From Hyphomicrobiales bacterium (GTDB lineage: Bacteria > Pseudomonadota > Alphaproteobacteria > Rhizobiales > Aestuariivirgaceae), in contig JAIBJH010000006.1 in NCBI GenBank assembly GCA_020029455.1, positions 1 to 27,269 on the forward strand: a DNA stretch of 27,269 nucleotides, in the 5' to 3' direction. Below, in pieces: positions 6,919 to 14,321 of the stretch. Below the pieces are notes generated by a model. It saw only the letters and a list, made by a program, of their open reading frames with translations. It had not been told where the DNA came from and ran no database searches. The number at the start of each line of letters is the position of its first letter. Position 1 is the stretch's first letter. Position numbers and translations under genes: made by a program.

Positions 6919-8925
6919 CTACGGCCTCGCCTCAAACACCGCCGCAGGCTTTCCGCCCTCGTTGGACTGTGCAAGGAGCAAGGCGTTGGGCGCGGCGCGA
7001 AGCTCGTCAAGAAGAGCGGAAACATCCGCTGTGTCCACCGGCAGTGTCGATGGCATGGAAAGCAGGAAAAAGCGTTTCCGCAAGATTTCAGGCGTCACAC
7101 TGAGAAGGTAGACATTGTTCTTGCTGCCGGCGTTGACCACTTCCGCCTGCGACCTGAAGGCCCGAAGCACCTGGCGGGACGACCCATCGGCACTTGCCTT
7201 CGTCATGGTAAGTCTTGCACGCAGCCCTTGATGCAGCAGAGGCCGGGGCGGCAGGCTTCCGAGTGAGGCATTCGAGTCCATGTAGGCAATGGAATCCTTC
7301 CAGGTCCAATTATCGATCCTGTTCCAGCCCTGCTTTTCAAGATCGCTGGCAAGACTATCCAGATTGCCCACCCACTGCGCCGCAAAAACCTCTTCCGGTT
7401 GGCCGGCAAGATCGACGCGGCGCGGAGAAAGATTTTGCCATGCTCCACTGCTCCAAGCCGACTTGTCGTATGATTGCAACCTATCCGGCAAGGCATAGAT
7501 CGCCAGCTGCCTGTCGTGATCGCTTTCGATGCGAAGAACTCCTGCCACCATGCCGGAAAGAAGCGTGAAGCCTAGGAGCCCCAGCGGCCGGATGCGGCGT
7601 GAAGGAATGGCCTCGATGACCATGCCAAATACTGCTGAAAGCACAGCCGCAAGTAAAGCGCCACCAAGCACGTCGGAAAGCCAGTCCGCGCCAAGATAAA
7701 CACGAGAAAAAGCAATAGCGGTTACAACGCAACCCGAGGCCGCTGCAACAACCGCCCTGCTCCATCGTCCCATGGCGTGGCTTGCAAGAACGGACAAAAG
7801 GCCGAGCGCCAGCCCTGCCATCAAGACATGGCCTGAGGGAAAGGTGCCATCCAGAACGTCGATGCCAGCAACAGGAGCCGGCCGCTCGATCAGCCGGCCG
7901 AGACCGATACTGAGAAGTTCGCCGCACAGCATGATAGCAAGCGCAAGCAGACCTACGCGCCAGGCGCGCCAGAAGAAGAGCCAGAAAACCATGGCAAGCC
8001 CGGCGCTCCATACCACTTGTCTGTCGGCGAGCATGGAAAGGCCCACCATCAGCCCATCGGCGGGAGCATTGCGGAGCTCCGCCATAATCGAAACGATCGA
8101 TTGGTCGAGGTTAGACACTGCATCGCGCACTACCAGCCCGGCAATCAGGTCAGCCAGGGATATGAGGCCCACGACAAGCACGCAGATGAAAAGGAAAATC
8201 AGTGACGCACGCGGATTCTCCGGCGCAACCGCCCTGCCGAACCGTTGCATGGCGCGGCTGTTATAGGATTTCGCCCAACGGGAAATGCGGGCCAGAAACT
8301 GGTGGAGATAGGGAGAGACACCTGCCGCAGCGAGCCTGATCAGATATCCAGCGACCGCGATAATGCCTAGGAGCACCAGCAGCACGACAACAAGGCGCCC
8401 CGAAAGCTCACCCGCCAGCGCAAGGCCCTGGCCGAGCAGCATTCCGGGCAAGATGTGGGATAAGGCCCAGACAATGCCTGAAGTGAAATTGACAAAAATG
8501 AAGAACGGCTGGCTCATGCCCAGCATGCCCACAATGCCTGGGATGACCGCTTTCACACCTGGCACAAAGCGCCCGACGGCAATGGACTTGCCGCCGTGAT
8601 CGCGCACAAAGTCCTCACCCTTCGCAACAAGAACGGGATATCTGCTGAGTGGCCACATGGCCTTGAGCTGCTGGCCGTAGAGCCTGCCCGCCCAATAGGA
8701 AACCTGGTCTCCAGCAATGGCGCCTATCGATGTTGCAAGGAACACTTCCCAAAAACCAAGATGGCCTGTTCCGACCAAAACGCCAGCGCCGACGAGAACG
8801 GCTGTCGAGGGCACAAAGAGGCCTATGATCAGCAACGCCTCGCCAAAGGCGATCAGGAAAACGATGGCGATGGCCCAAACCGGATGGGCAGTGAAATAGT
8901 CGAGAAAAGGTTGGATATGGTCCAT
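6919..8925 (-). CDS. DedA-PAP2-LssY fusion membrane protein with degenerate PAP2 active site
   Basis: A 668-residue polytopic inner-membrane protein with three modules. Residues about 1-215 are a DedA/SNARE-associated domain (FGEALLIIGLFVPSTAVLVGAG, GDQVSYWAGRLYG, GRFVPGVKAVIPGIVG), a family linked to polyprenyl-phosphate or phospholipid flipping. Residues about 240-440 are a PAP2-type phosphatase domain with PSGH at 363-366. Residues about 480-668 are a soluble LssY C-terminal domain. DedA-PAP2-LssY fusions are known in proteobacteria. In this copy the expected catalytic His of the SR-X5-H-X3-D motif is Asp414 (SRVYLGADWLSD), and the K-X6-RP motif reads G343...A350-P351, so phosphatase activity is doubtful. 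It has no operon partner upstream closer than 68 bp. Confidence 0.85.
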   Translation of the reverse strand: MDHIQPFLDYFTAHPVWAIAIVFLIAFGEALLIIGLFVPSTAVLVGAGVLVGTGHLGFWEVFLATSIGAIAGDQVSYWAGRLYGQQLKAMWPLSRYPVLVAKGEDFVRDHGGKSIAVGRFVPGVKAVIPGIVGMLGMSQPFFIFVNFTSGIVWALSHILPGMLLGQGLALAGELSGRLVVVLLVLLGIIAVAGYLIRLAAAGVSPYLHQFLARISRWAKSYNSRAMQRFGRAVAPENPRASLIFLFICVLVVGLISLADLIAGLVVRDAVSNLDQSIVSIMAELRNAPADGLMVGLSMLADRQVVWSAGLAMVFWLFFWRAWRVGLLALAIMLCGELLSIGLGRLIERPAPVAGIDVLDGTFPSGHVLMAGLALGLLSVLASHAMGRWSRAVVAAASGCVVTAIAFSRVYLGADWLSDVLGGALLAAVLSAVFGMVIEAIPSRRIRPLGLLGFTLLSGMVAGVLRIESDHDRQLAIYALPDRLQSYDKSAWSSGAWQNLSPRRVDLAGQPEEVFAAQWVGNLDSLASDLEKQGWNRIDNWTWKDSIAYMDSNASLGSLPPRPLLHQGLRARLTMTKASADGSSRQVLRAFRSQAEVVNAGSKNNVYLLSVTPEILRKRFFLLSMPSTLPVDTADVSALLDELRAAPNALLLAQSNEGGKPAAVFEARP

Positions 8926-8993
8926 GCGAGCGTCGGTTCCCGGCTCATATATGTATTCTGCCGGTTAACAAAGCAGCGAAGTTCCGGCACTGA

Positions 8994-10865
8994 CTACTCA
9001 AGCCAAAGACGGCCATAGGGCATCACGGCGATCTGTCCGTTGCTGACTGGCACAATGCCGCCTGAAAGCGCATCGCGGAACGCACCCACGCCATGTGCCC
9101 TGAGAACGGACTCCGAAACAGCAACAAAATCCGGGCCGAAGTTGAAGAGGCAGAGAAGCCTTCCTTCTTCATTGTCCCGGACAAACGCGAATATGGCAGG
9201 GGCATGAACATCAATAATACGGCAGGGACTGCTGGCGCCAAGGCAAGACTGCGACTTGCGGGCCGTTATGATATGCTTGATGCCCGCCAGAAGCCGCCCC
9301 TCGGGGCCTGTTCCTGCTTGTGCGGACTTCACCTTTTTCCAATCCATCTTTGGTCTGTGCAGCCAGCGATTGTCATGAGCGTGTTCGGGAACCGAGACAA
9401 AGCCGTAGTCGTTCAAGAGCCCGATCTCATCGCCCATATAAAACAGGGGAAGCCCGCCAAACGAGGCCATCAGCGCAAAACCAAGCAGCATGCGTTCAAC
9501 CGCCATGATGACGGCCGCTTCGTCTTTGGTCTTGAGGGCCGCCTCAAGCCCGGCGAGGCTTGCAAAACTCCCGCTGTTGCGCCTGTCGCCAGTGGCCGCA
9601 TTTTCCTGGAAGATGTCCCCACGCGCAAAACTTCCGGAGAACTTCCCAGAATAGAAGTCAGCGAGATAGTTGCGGTGGCCCGTAGCCGACATGCCGGGTA
9701 TGGCGGTCGCATCTTCATCGGTAATTGCCCAGCCGATGTCGTCATGGCAACGGATATAGGTGGCCCAGCACGCATTGACGAAACTCTCCGGAAAATGGCT
9801 GCGCAACGTTTGGGTCATGAGCCCTGTTTGCTGGCTCGCCAGTGATGACCAGAACTGCACCATCAGATTGTTGTGATAGGCAAGATTGGCTTCGCGGCCA
9901 CGATGCCTGCCCACGCCCAGATAGGGCACAAGATCACGCGGAGACACAATCGCTTCCGCCTTGTGGATGATAGCGGGCGCAGCAATCCGCGTCGCCGCCC
10001 GTAGCGCCTGCAGGATGTCATGCACCTCGGGTTGGTTTTGACAGTTGCTGCCAAGCCTCTTCCACATGAAGGCCACGGCATCGAGCCGCAGAACATCCGC
10101 GCCCTTGTTGCCGAGATTGAGCATCACATCGACAATCTCAAGAAACACTTCCGGGTTCGACCAGTTCAGGTCCCATTGGTGTTCGTTGAATGTCGTCCAC
10201 ACCCACTTCTTGAAGTTGGAATAGTAAGTGAAGTTGCCGGGCGCATCGGCGGGGAAAACCTCGACCAGCGTTTTCTCGTAGGCCTTGGGCTCGGCGTCGG
10301 TGTCGAACATCCAGTAATAGGACTGGTAACGCGGGTCACCATTCTTTGCCTTCTCCGCCCACTCATGTTCTTTGGCCGTGTGGTTCAGCACCAGATCAAT
10401 GCACACGCTGATGCCGCGTTGGCGCAACGCCTTTGCCACATCCGTGAAGTCCGCCATCGTCCCGAGGCGCGGATCAATCTGCCCATAGTCCATGACGGAA
10501 TAGCCGCCATCGTTCGGCCCCGGCCTGGGCTTGAGGCAGGGCATGAAATGAACATAAGTGGTGCCAAGTTCTTCAAGATAATCAATGTGGTCAAGAACAT
10601 CGCGCAGCTGGCCCGCAAAGCGGTCCACATAGAAGACGTAGCCGACCATTTTCTCGGAGAGAAACCAACCCGGATTGAGGTCGCGGACAAGGTCGAGGTC
10701 CTTGAGATCCTGCGGGCGTTCCAGCCAACGCTTCAGCAGCAGCGCCTTGAGCCGCGCCTCTAGCTTGGGCTTTTCGCCATAGAGCCTGCGAAATGACGAC
10801 AGGAGATCGTGCTCGCTTCGCTGCCAGCGGACATCAAACAGCTTCTCGTCGGAAAGCCCGGCCAT
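8994..10865 (-). CDS. Amylosucrase (glycoside hydrolase family 13, subfamily 4)
   Basis: A 623-residue protein close to the length of the Neisseria polysaccharea amylosucrase, which transfers glucose from sucrose to make alpha-1,4-glucan and fructose. Motifs in order are MVGYVFYVDRFAGQL, IDLVLNHTAKEHEWA (His162), DVLRLDAVAFMWKR with nucleophile Asp262, HKAEAIVSP with acid/base Glu304, YIRCHDDIGW with His374-Asp375, and DNRWLHRPKMDW. The RLDAVAF, KAEAIV and HDDIGW forms are the amylosucrase versions of the GH13 motifs and differ from GlgB, GlgX or trehalose synthase. There is no signal peptide, so it acts in the cytoplasm. It starts 8 bp after puuE and points away from the glycogen operon. Sucrose hydrolase or another GH13_4 specificity remains possible. 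Confidence 0.85.
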   Translation of the reverse strand: MAGLSDEKLFDVRWQRSEHDLLSSFRRLYGEKPKLEARLKALLLKRWLERPQDLKDLDLVRDLNPGWFLSEKMVGYVFYVDRFAGQLRDVLDHIDYLEELGTTYVHFMPCLKPRPGPNDGGYSVMDYGQIDPRLGTMADFTDVAKALRQRGISVCIDLVLNHTAKEHEWAEKAKNGDPRYQSYYWMFDTDAEPKAYEKTLVEVFPADAPGNFTYYSNFKKWVWTTFNEHQWDLNWSNPEVFLEIVDVMLNLGNKGADVLRLDAVAFMWKRLGSNCQNQPEVHDILQALRAATRIAAPAIIHKAEAIVSPRDLVPYLGVGRHRGREANLAYHNNLMVQFWSSLASQQTGLMTQTLRSHFPESFVNACWATYIRCHDDIGWAITDEDATAIPGMSATGHRNYLADFYSGKFSGSFARGDIFQENAATGDRRNSGSFASLAGLEAALKTKDEAAVIMAVERMLLGFALMASFGGLPLFYMGDEIGLLNDYGFVSVPEHAHDNRWLHRPKMDWKKVKSAQAGTGPEGRLLAGIKHIITARKSQSCLGASSPCRIIDVHAPAIFAFVRDNEEGRLLCLFNFGPDFVAVSESVLRAHGVGAFRDALSGGIVPVSNGQIAVMPYGRLWLE

Positions 10866-10873
10866 GCCTTCGC

Positions 10874-11776
10874 TCAGAAATTGGCGTGCCAGTGCCGCGC
10901 AATGTCAATCCGCCGCGCCACCCAGACCTTCTTCTTGTTCTTGATGTAGTCGAGAAACTTGGCGAGCCCCAATGCACGGCCCGGCCGCCCCACAAGACGG
11001 CAATGCAATCCAACACTCATCATCTTTGGTGCGCCGGCCTTGCCCTCCGCGTAGAGGCAATCAAAGCTGTTCTTCAGGTATTGATAGAAATGCTCGCCAG
11101 TGTTGAAGCCCTGTGGCGTTGCAAAGCGCATGTCATTGGCATCGAGCGTGTAGGGAATGATGAGATGGCGGCCGCCATCCGATTTCTTCAACCAATATGG
11201 CAATTCGTCTGAGTAATCATCTGAGGAATAGAGGAAATTTCCCTCCTCCATGACCAGCCTCGTAGTGTTCATGGAGCATCTGCCTGTATACCAGCCAAGC
11301 GGCCGCTCGCCGGTAACTTCCGTGTGGATACTGATCGCCTCTGCTATCTGGCGGCGCTCTTCCTCCTTGGTCATGTCCTTGTGTTCGATCCATTTGAGGC
11401 CGTGGGAGGCAACTTCCCACTTCGCCTTCTTCATGGCCGCCACCTGCTCCGGTGAGCGCATAAGGGCATGAGCGACGCCAAAAATCGTCACCGGCAGCTT
11501 GCGCGCCGTGAACATCCGCCACAGCCGCCAGAACCCTGCGCGTGCACCATATTCGTAGATCGATTCCATGTTCCAGTGGCGCTGTCCCGGCCAGGGCTGA
11601 GCACCTATAATTTCTGAGAGAAAAGCCTCGGATGCCGCATCACCGTGAAGAACATTATTTTCCCCGCCTTCCTCGTAGTTCAAGACGAACTGCATTGCGA
11701 CATGGGCGCCGCCCGGCCATTTGGGATGCGGCGGTTTTTCCCCATATCCTCTCATGTCGCGCGGATAGCTTGTCAT
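10874..11776 (-). CDS. puuE: Allantoinase PuuE (polysaccharide deacetylase fold)
   Basis: A 300-residue cytoplasmic enzyme that opens allantoin to allantoate in purine ring catabolism. The sequence tracks PuuE end to end: YPRDMRGYGEKPPHPKWPGG, VLNYEEGGENNVLHGD, ESIYEYGARAGFWR, SHGLKWIEHKDM, GERPLGWYTGR, PYTLDANDMRFATPQGFNTG, GLHCRLVGRPGRALGL and RRIDIARHW. These are PuuE features rather than those of cyclic-amidohydrolase allantoinases. The ATG at 11776 is preferred because TGGAG lies six bases upstream. A longer in-frame start at 11896 would run across the divergent glgP gene. The other purine-degradation genes are not in this window. Amylosucrase follows only 8 bp downstream, an odd operon partner. 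The urea transporter about 9 kb away could handle a downstream product. Confidence 0.88.
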   Translation of the reverse strand: MTSYPRDMRGYGEKPPHPKWPGGAHVAMQFVLNYEEGGENNVLHGDAASEAFLSEIIGAQPWPGQRHWNMESIYEYGARAGFWRLWRMFTARKLPVTIFGVAHALMRSPEQVAAMKKAKWEVASHGLKWIEHKDMTKEEERRQIAEAISIHTEVTGERPLGWYTGRCSMNTTRLVMEEGNFLYSSDDYSDELPYWLKKSDGGRHLIIPYTLDANDMRFATPQGFNTGEHFYQYLKNSFDCLYAEGKAGAPKMMSVGLHCRLVGRPGRALGLAKFLDYIKNKKKVWVARRIDIARHWHANF

Positions 11777-11855
11777 TGCTGGCTCCAGTGGAAAAAGCGG
11801 CGTTGCCCTGCCTGTTTGAATGATGCAAATAGCCCGCAAATTCAATGGGGGCTGA
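11777..11855. promoter_or_regulatory. Divergent intergenic region between puuE and glgP
   Basis: This 79-base region must hold the promoters for the puuE-amylosucrase pair (left) and for the glycogen operon (right), unless glgP is driven from inside puuE. I could not find a convincing -35/-10 pair on either strand. It does contain the GGGGG ribosome site of glgP and the GGAG site of puuE. The shortness suggests that the two units could share regulation. Confidence 0.35.
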
Positions 11856-14300
11856 ATGAGCACCACAGACAACCGGCGGGCCGTTGACGAGGTCAAGTCG
11901 CAAATCCTCGCGAAACTGACCTACGCCATCGGCAAGGACGTGATCGTCGCCAAGCGCCATGACTGGCTGGCCGCCACCATCCTGGCGCTCCGCGATTCCA
12001 TCATCGACAAATGGATGGCCTCCACCCGCGGCTCCTATCAGTCGAAGTCCAAGCGCGTTTACTACCTGTCGCTTGAATTCCTCATCGGCCGCCTGTTGCG
12101 CGATGCCCTGAGCAACTTGGAACTGACCGAAGCCTATCGCATCGCCCTGGGTGACTTGAACGTCGATCTCAACCTGATCGAGGAGCTCGAACCCGATGCG
12201 GCCCTAGGTAACGGCGGCCTTGGCCGCCTCGCCGCCTGTTTCATGGAGAGCATGGCCAGCCTCAACATTCCCGCCTATGGCTATGGCATCCGTTACAATC
12301 ACGGCCTTTTCCGTCAGGTCATCAAGGATGGCTGGCAGCAGGAACTCCCGGAAGACTGGCTGGAGAACGGCAACCCTTGGGAATTCCCCCGCCGCGAAGC
12401 CGCCTACCGTGTTTCCTTCGGCGGCTACATCACAACAGAGAGTAGCAAAGACGGTAACCCACGCCACATCTGGCATCCCGGTGAAGTGCTCCTGGCCAGC
12501 GCATTCGACACGCCCATGGTAGGCTGGCAGGGAAAGCGCGTGAACACCCTTCGTCTCTGGAGCGCCCGCGCCCTTGATCCCATCCATCTCGATGCCTTCA
12601 ACAGCGGCGACTACACAGGTGCGCTGTCGGATCACAACAAGGCGGAAATCCTGGCCCGCGTACTCTATCCCGCCGACTCCACCCCGGCAGGGCAGGAACT
12701 GCGGTTGAGACAGGAATATTTCTTCACTTCGGCCTCGTTGCAGGACATCCTGCGCCGCCACCTCCAGCAATACCCGGACCTGTCAAACCTCGCCGACAAA
12801 GTTGCAATCCAGATGAACGATACCCATCCAGCCATTGCGGTGGCCGAGATGATGCGTCTCCTGGTCGATGATCATGCCACGCCCTGGGCCAAGGCCTGGG
12901 AGACGACCCAGGCCGTCATGTCCTACACCAATCACACACTGTTGCCGGAAGCGCTCGAGAGTTGGCCCGTTCATCTCTTCGAGCGCGTGCTGCCGCGCCA
13001 CATGCAGATCGTCTATCAGATCAACGCCAAACTGATCGAAAAGGCCAAAACACAAGGCTACACCGCAGCAGACTTCATCTCGTCGATTTCACTCATCGAC
13101 GAACATGCGGGCCGGCGCGTGCGCATGGGTCAGTTGGCGTTCGTGGGATCACACAGCATCAACGGTGTTTCAGCCTTGCACACAGGGCTGATGAAGCAGA
13201 GCGTGTTCGGCAATCTCGACAAACTCTATCCGGGCCGCATCAACAACAAGACCAACGGCGTAACACCGCGCCGCTGGCTCAAGGGCGTCAACAGCAATCT
13301 CGCGCAACTCTATCGAAACGCTGTTGGAGCAGACATTTTTGCCGATACCGAGCTTCTCGAACGTGCCTTGCCACTGCAAAAGGACAGCAGCTTCAAAGAC
13401 CAGTTCGCCCGCATCAAGCACGATAACAAGATTGCCCTAGCCAATCATATCAGTGCAGCGATTGACGTGTCGGTTGATCCCAATGCCATGTTTGATGTGC
13501 AGATCAAGCGCATCCACGAATACAAGCGCCAGCTTCTGAACATCCTTGAGACGATTGCGCTCTACAACACCATGCGCTCCCATCCCGAGCGCACCTGGGC
13601 GCCACGCGTCAAGATTTTCGCCGGCAAGGCAGCGGCCGGTTATGCCCAGGCCAAGCTCATCATCAAGCTCATCAACGATGCCGCTGCCGTGATCAACAAC
13701 GATGTCTCGATCAGGGGTGCGCTAAAAGTGGCCTTCGTGCCGAACTACAATGTAAGCCTCGCCGAAACGATCGTCCCCGCCGCCGACCTATCTGAGCAAA
13801 TCTCCACTGCTGGGATGGAGGCCTCTGGCACAGGTAACATGAAGCTGGCTCTCAACGGCGCCCTCACCATCGGCACCATGGATGGCGCCAATGTCGAGAT
13901 GTGCGAGCATATCGGCAACGCCAACATGTTCATCTTTGGGTTAACGGCAGAGGAGGTCGAAGCCCGGCGGCGCAAGGGCGTGAATGGCCGGGACGTGATC
14001 GCCGCCTTACCTGCCCTCAGTGACGCCGTGGAATTCCTGTTGAATGGCGGTCTTTCTCACGGCGACCGCGACCGCTATCGCCCGATTGTCGACAGCCTCA
14101 TGGGCAACGACTGGTTCATGGTCGCCAGCGACTTTGATGCCTATGCCGCTTGCCAATCCAAGGTTAGCGCGCTCTGGAATGATCAAAAAAGCTGGACGCA
14201 GATGGCGATTGTGAATAGCCTCAATATGGGTTGGTTCTCCTCGGATCGCACCATCCGTCAATATGCGACAGAAATTTGGGGCGTTCCCGCAGGGGGCTAG
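11856..14300 (+). CDS. glgP: Glycogen/starch/alpha-glucan phosphorylase GlgP
   Basis: An 814-residue GT35 phosphorylase that releases glucose-1-phosphate from the non-reducing ends of glycogen. Clear motifs are VYYLSLEFLIGRLL near residue 70, ALGNGGLGRLAACFMESMA, YGYGIRYNHGLFRQ, the ribose/phosphate-site region NKTNGVTPRRWL, and the pyridoxal-phosphate site EASGTGNMKLALNGA with PLP lysine at residue 663. Length and motif spacing match bacterial GlgP. It has a GGGGG ribosome site seven bases before ATG 11856 and no signal peptide. It heads the operon, with glgB starting about 21 bp downstream of its stop. Together with GlgX it forms the degradative arm of the glycogen cycle. Confidence 0.96.
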   Translation: MSTTDNRRAVDEVKSQILAKLTYAIGKDVIVAKRHDWLAATILALRDSIIDKWMASTRGSYQSKSKRVYYLSLEFLIGRLLRDALSNLELTEAYRIALGDLNVDLNLIEELEPDAALGNGGLGRLAACFMESMASLNIPAYGYGIRYNHGLFRQVIKDGWQQELPEDWLENGNPWEFPRREAAYRVSFGGYITTESSKDGNPRHIWHPGEVLLASAFDTPMVGWQGKRVNTLRLWSARALDPIHLDAFNSGDYTGALSDHNKAEILARVLYPADSTPAGQELRLRQEYFFTSASLQDILRRHLQQYPDLSNLADKVAIQMNDTHPAIAVAEMMRLLVDDHATPWAKAWETTQAVMSYTNHTLLPEALESWPVHLFERVLPRHMQIVYQINAKLIEKAKTQGYTAADFISSISLIDEHAGRRVRMGQLAFVGSHSINGVSALHTGLMKQSVFGNLDKLYPGRINNKTNGVTPRRWLKGVNSNLAQLYRNAVGADIFADTELLERALPLQKDSSFKDQFARIKHDNKIALANHISAAIDVSVDPNAMFDVQIKRIHEYKRQLLNILETIALYNTMRSHPERTWAPRVKIFAGKAAAGYAQAKLIIKLINDAAAVINNDVSIRGALKVAFVPNYNVSLAETIVPAADLSEQISTAGMEASGTGNMKLALNGALTIGTMDGANVEMCEHIGNANMFIFGLTAEEVEARRRKGVNGRDVIAALPALSDAVEFLLNGGLSHGDRDRYRPIVDSLMGNDWFMVASDFDAYAACQSKVSALWNDQKSWTQMAIVNSLNMGWFSSDRTIRQYATEIWGVPAGG

Positions 14301-14321
14301 TCAGTTGAGAGGGAATTGGGT

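Noticed and set aside
8959..8989. Inverted repeat TGCCGG-N19-CCGGCA between amylosucrase and the DedA fusion
   Set aside because: Short stem with a long loop and no T tract. Too weak to call a terminator or operator.
11777..11896. In-frame extension of puuE to 11896
   Set aside because: It would overlap the glgP start on the other strand, and the ATG at 11776 has a good ribosome site and matches the PuuE N-terminus.
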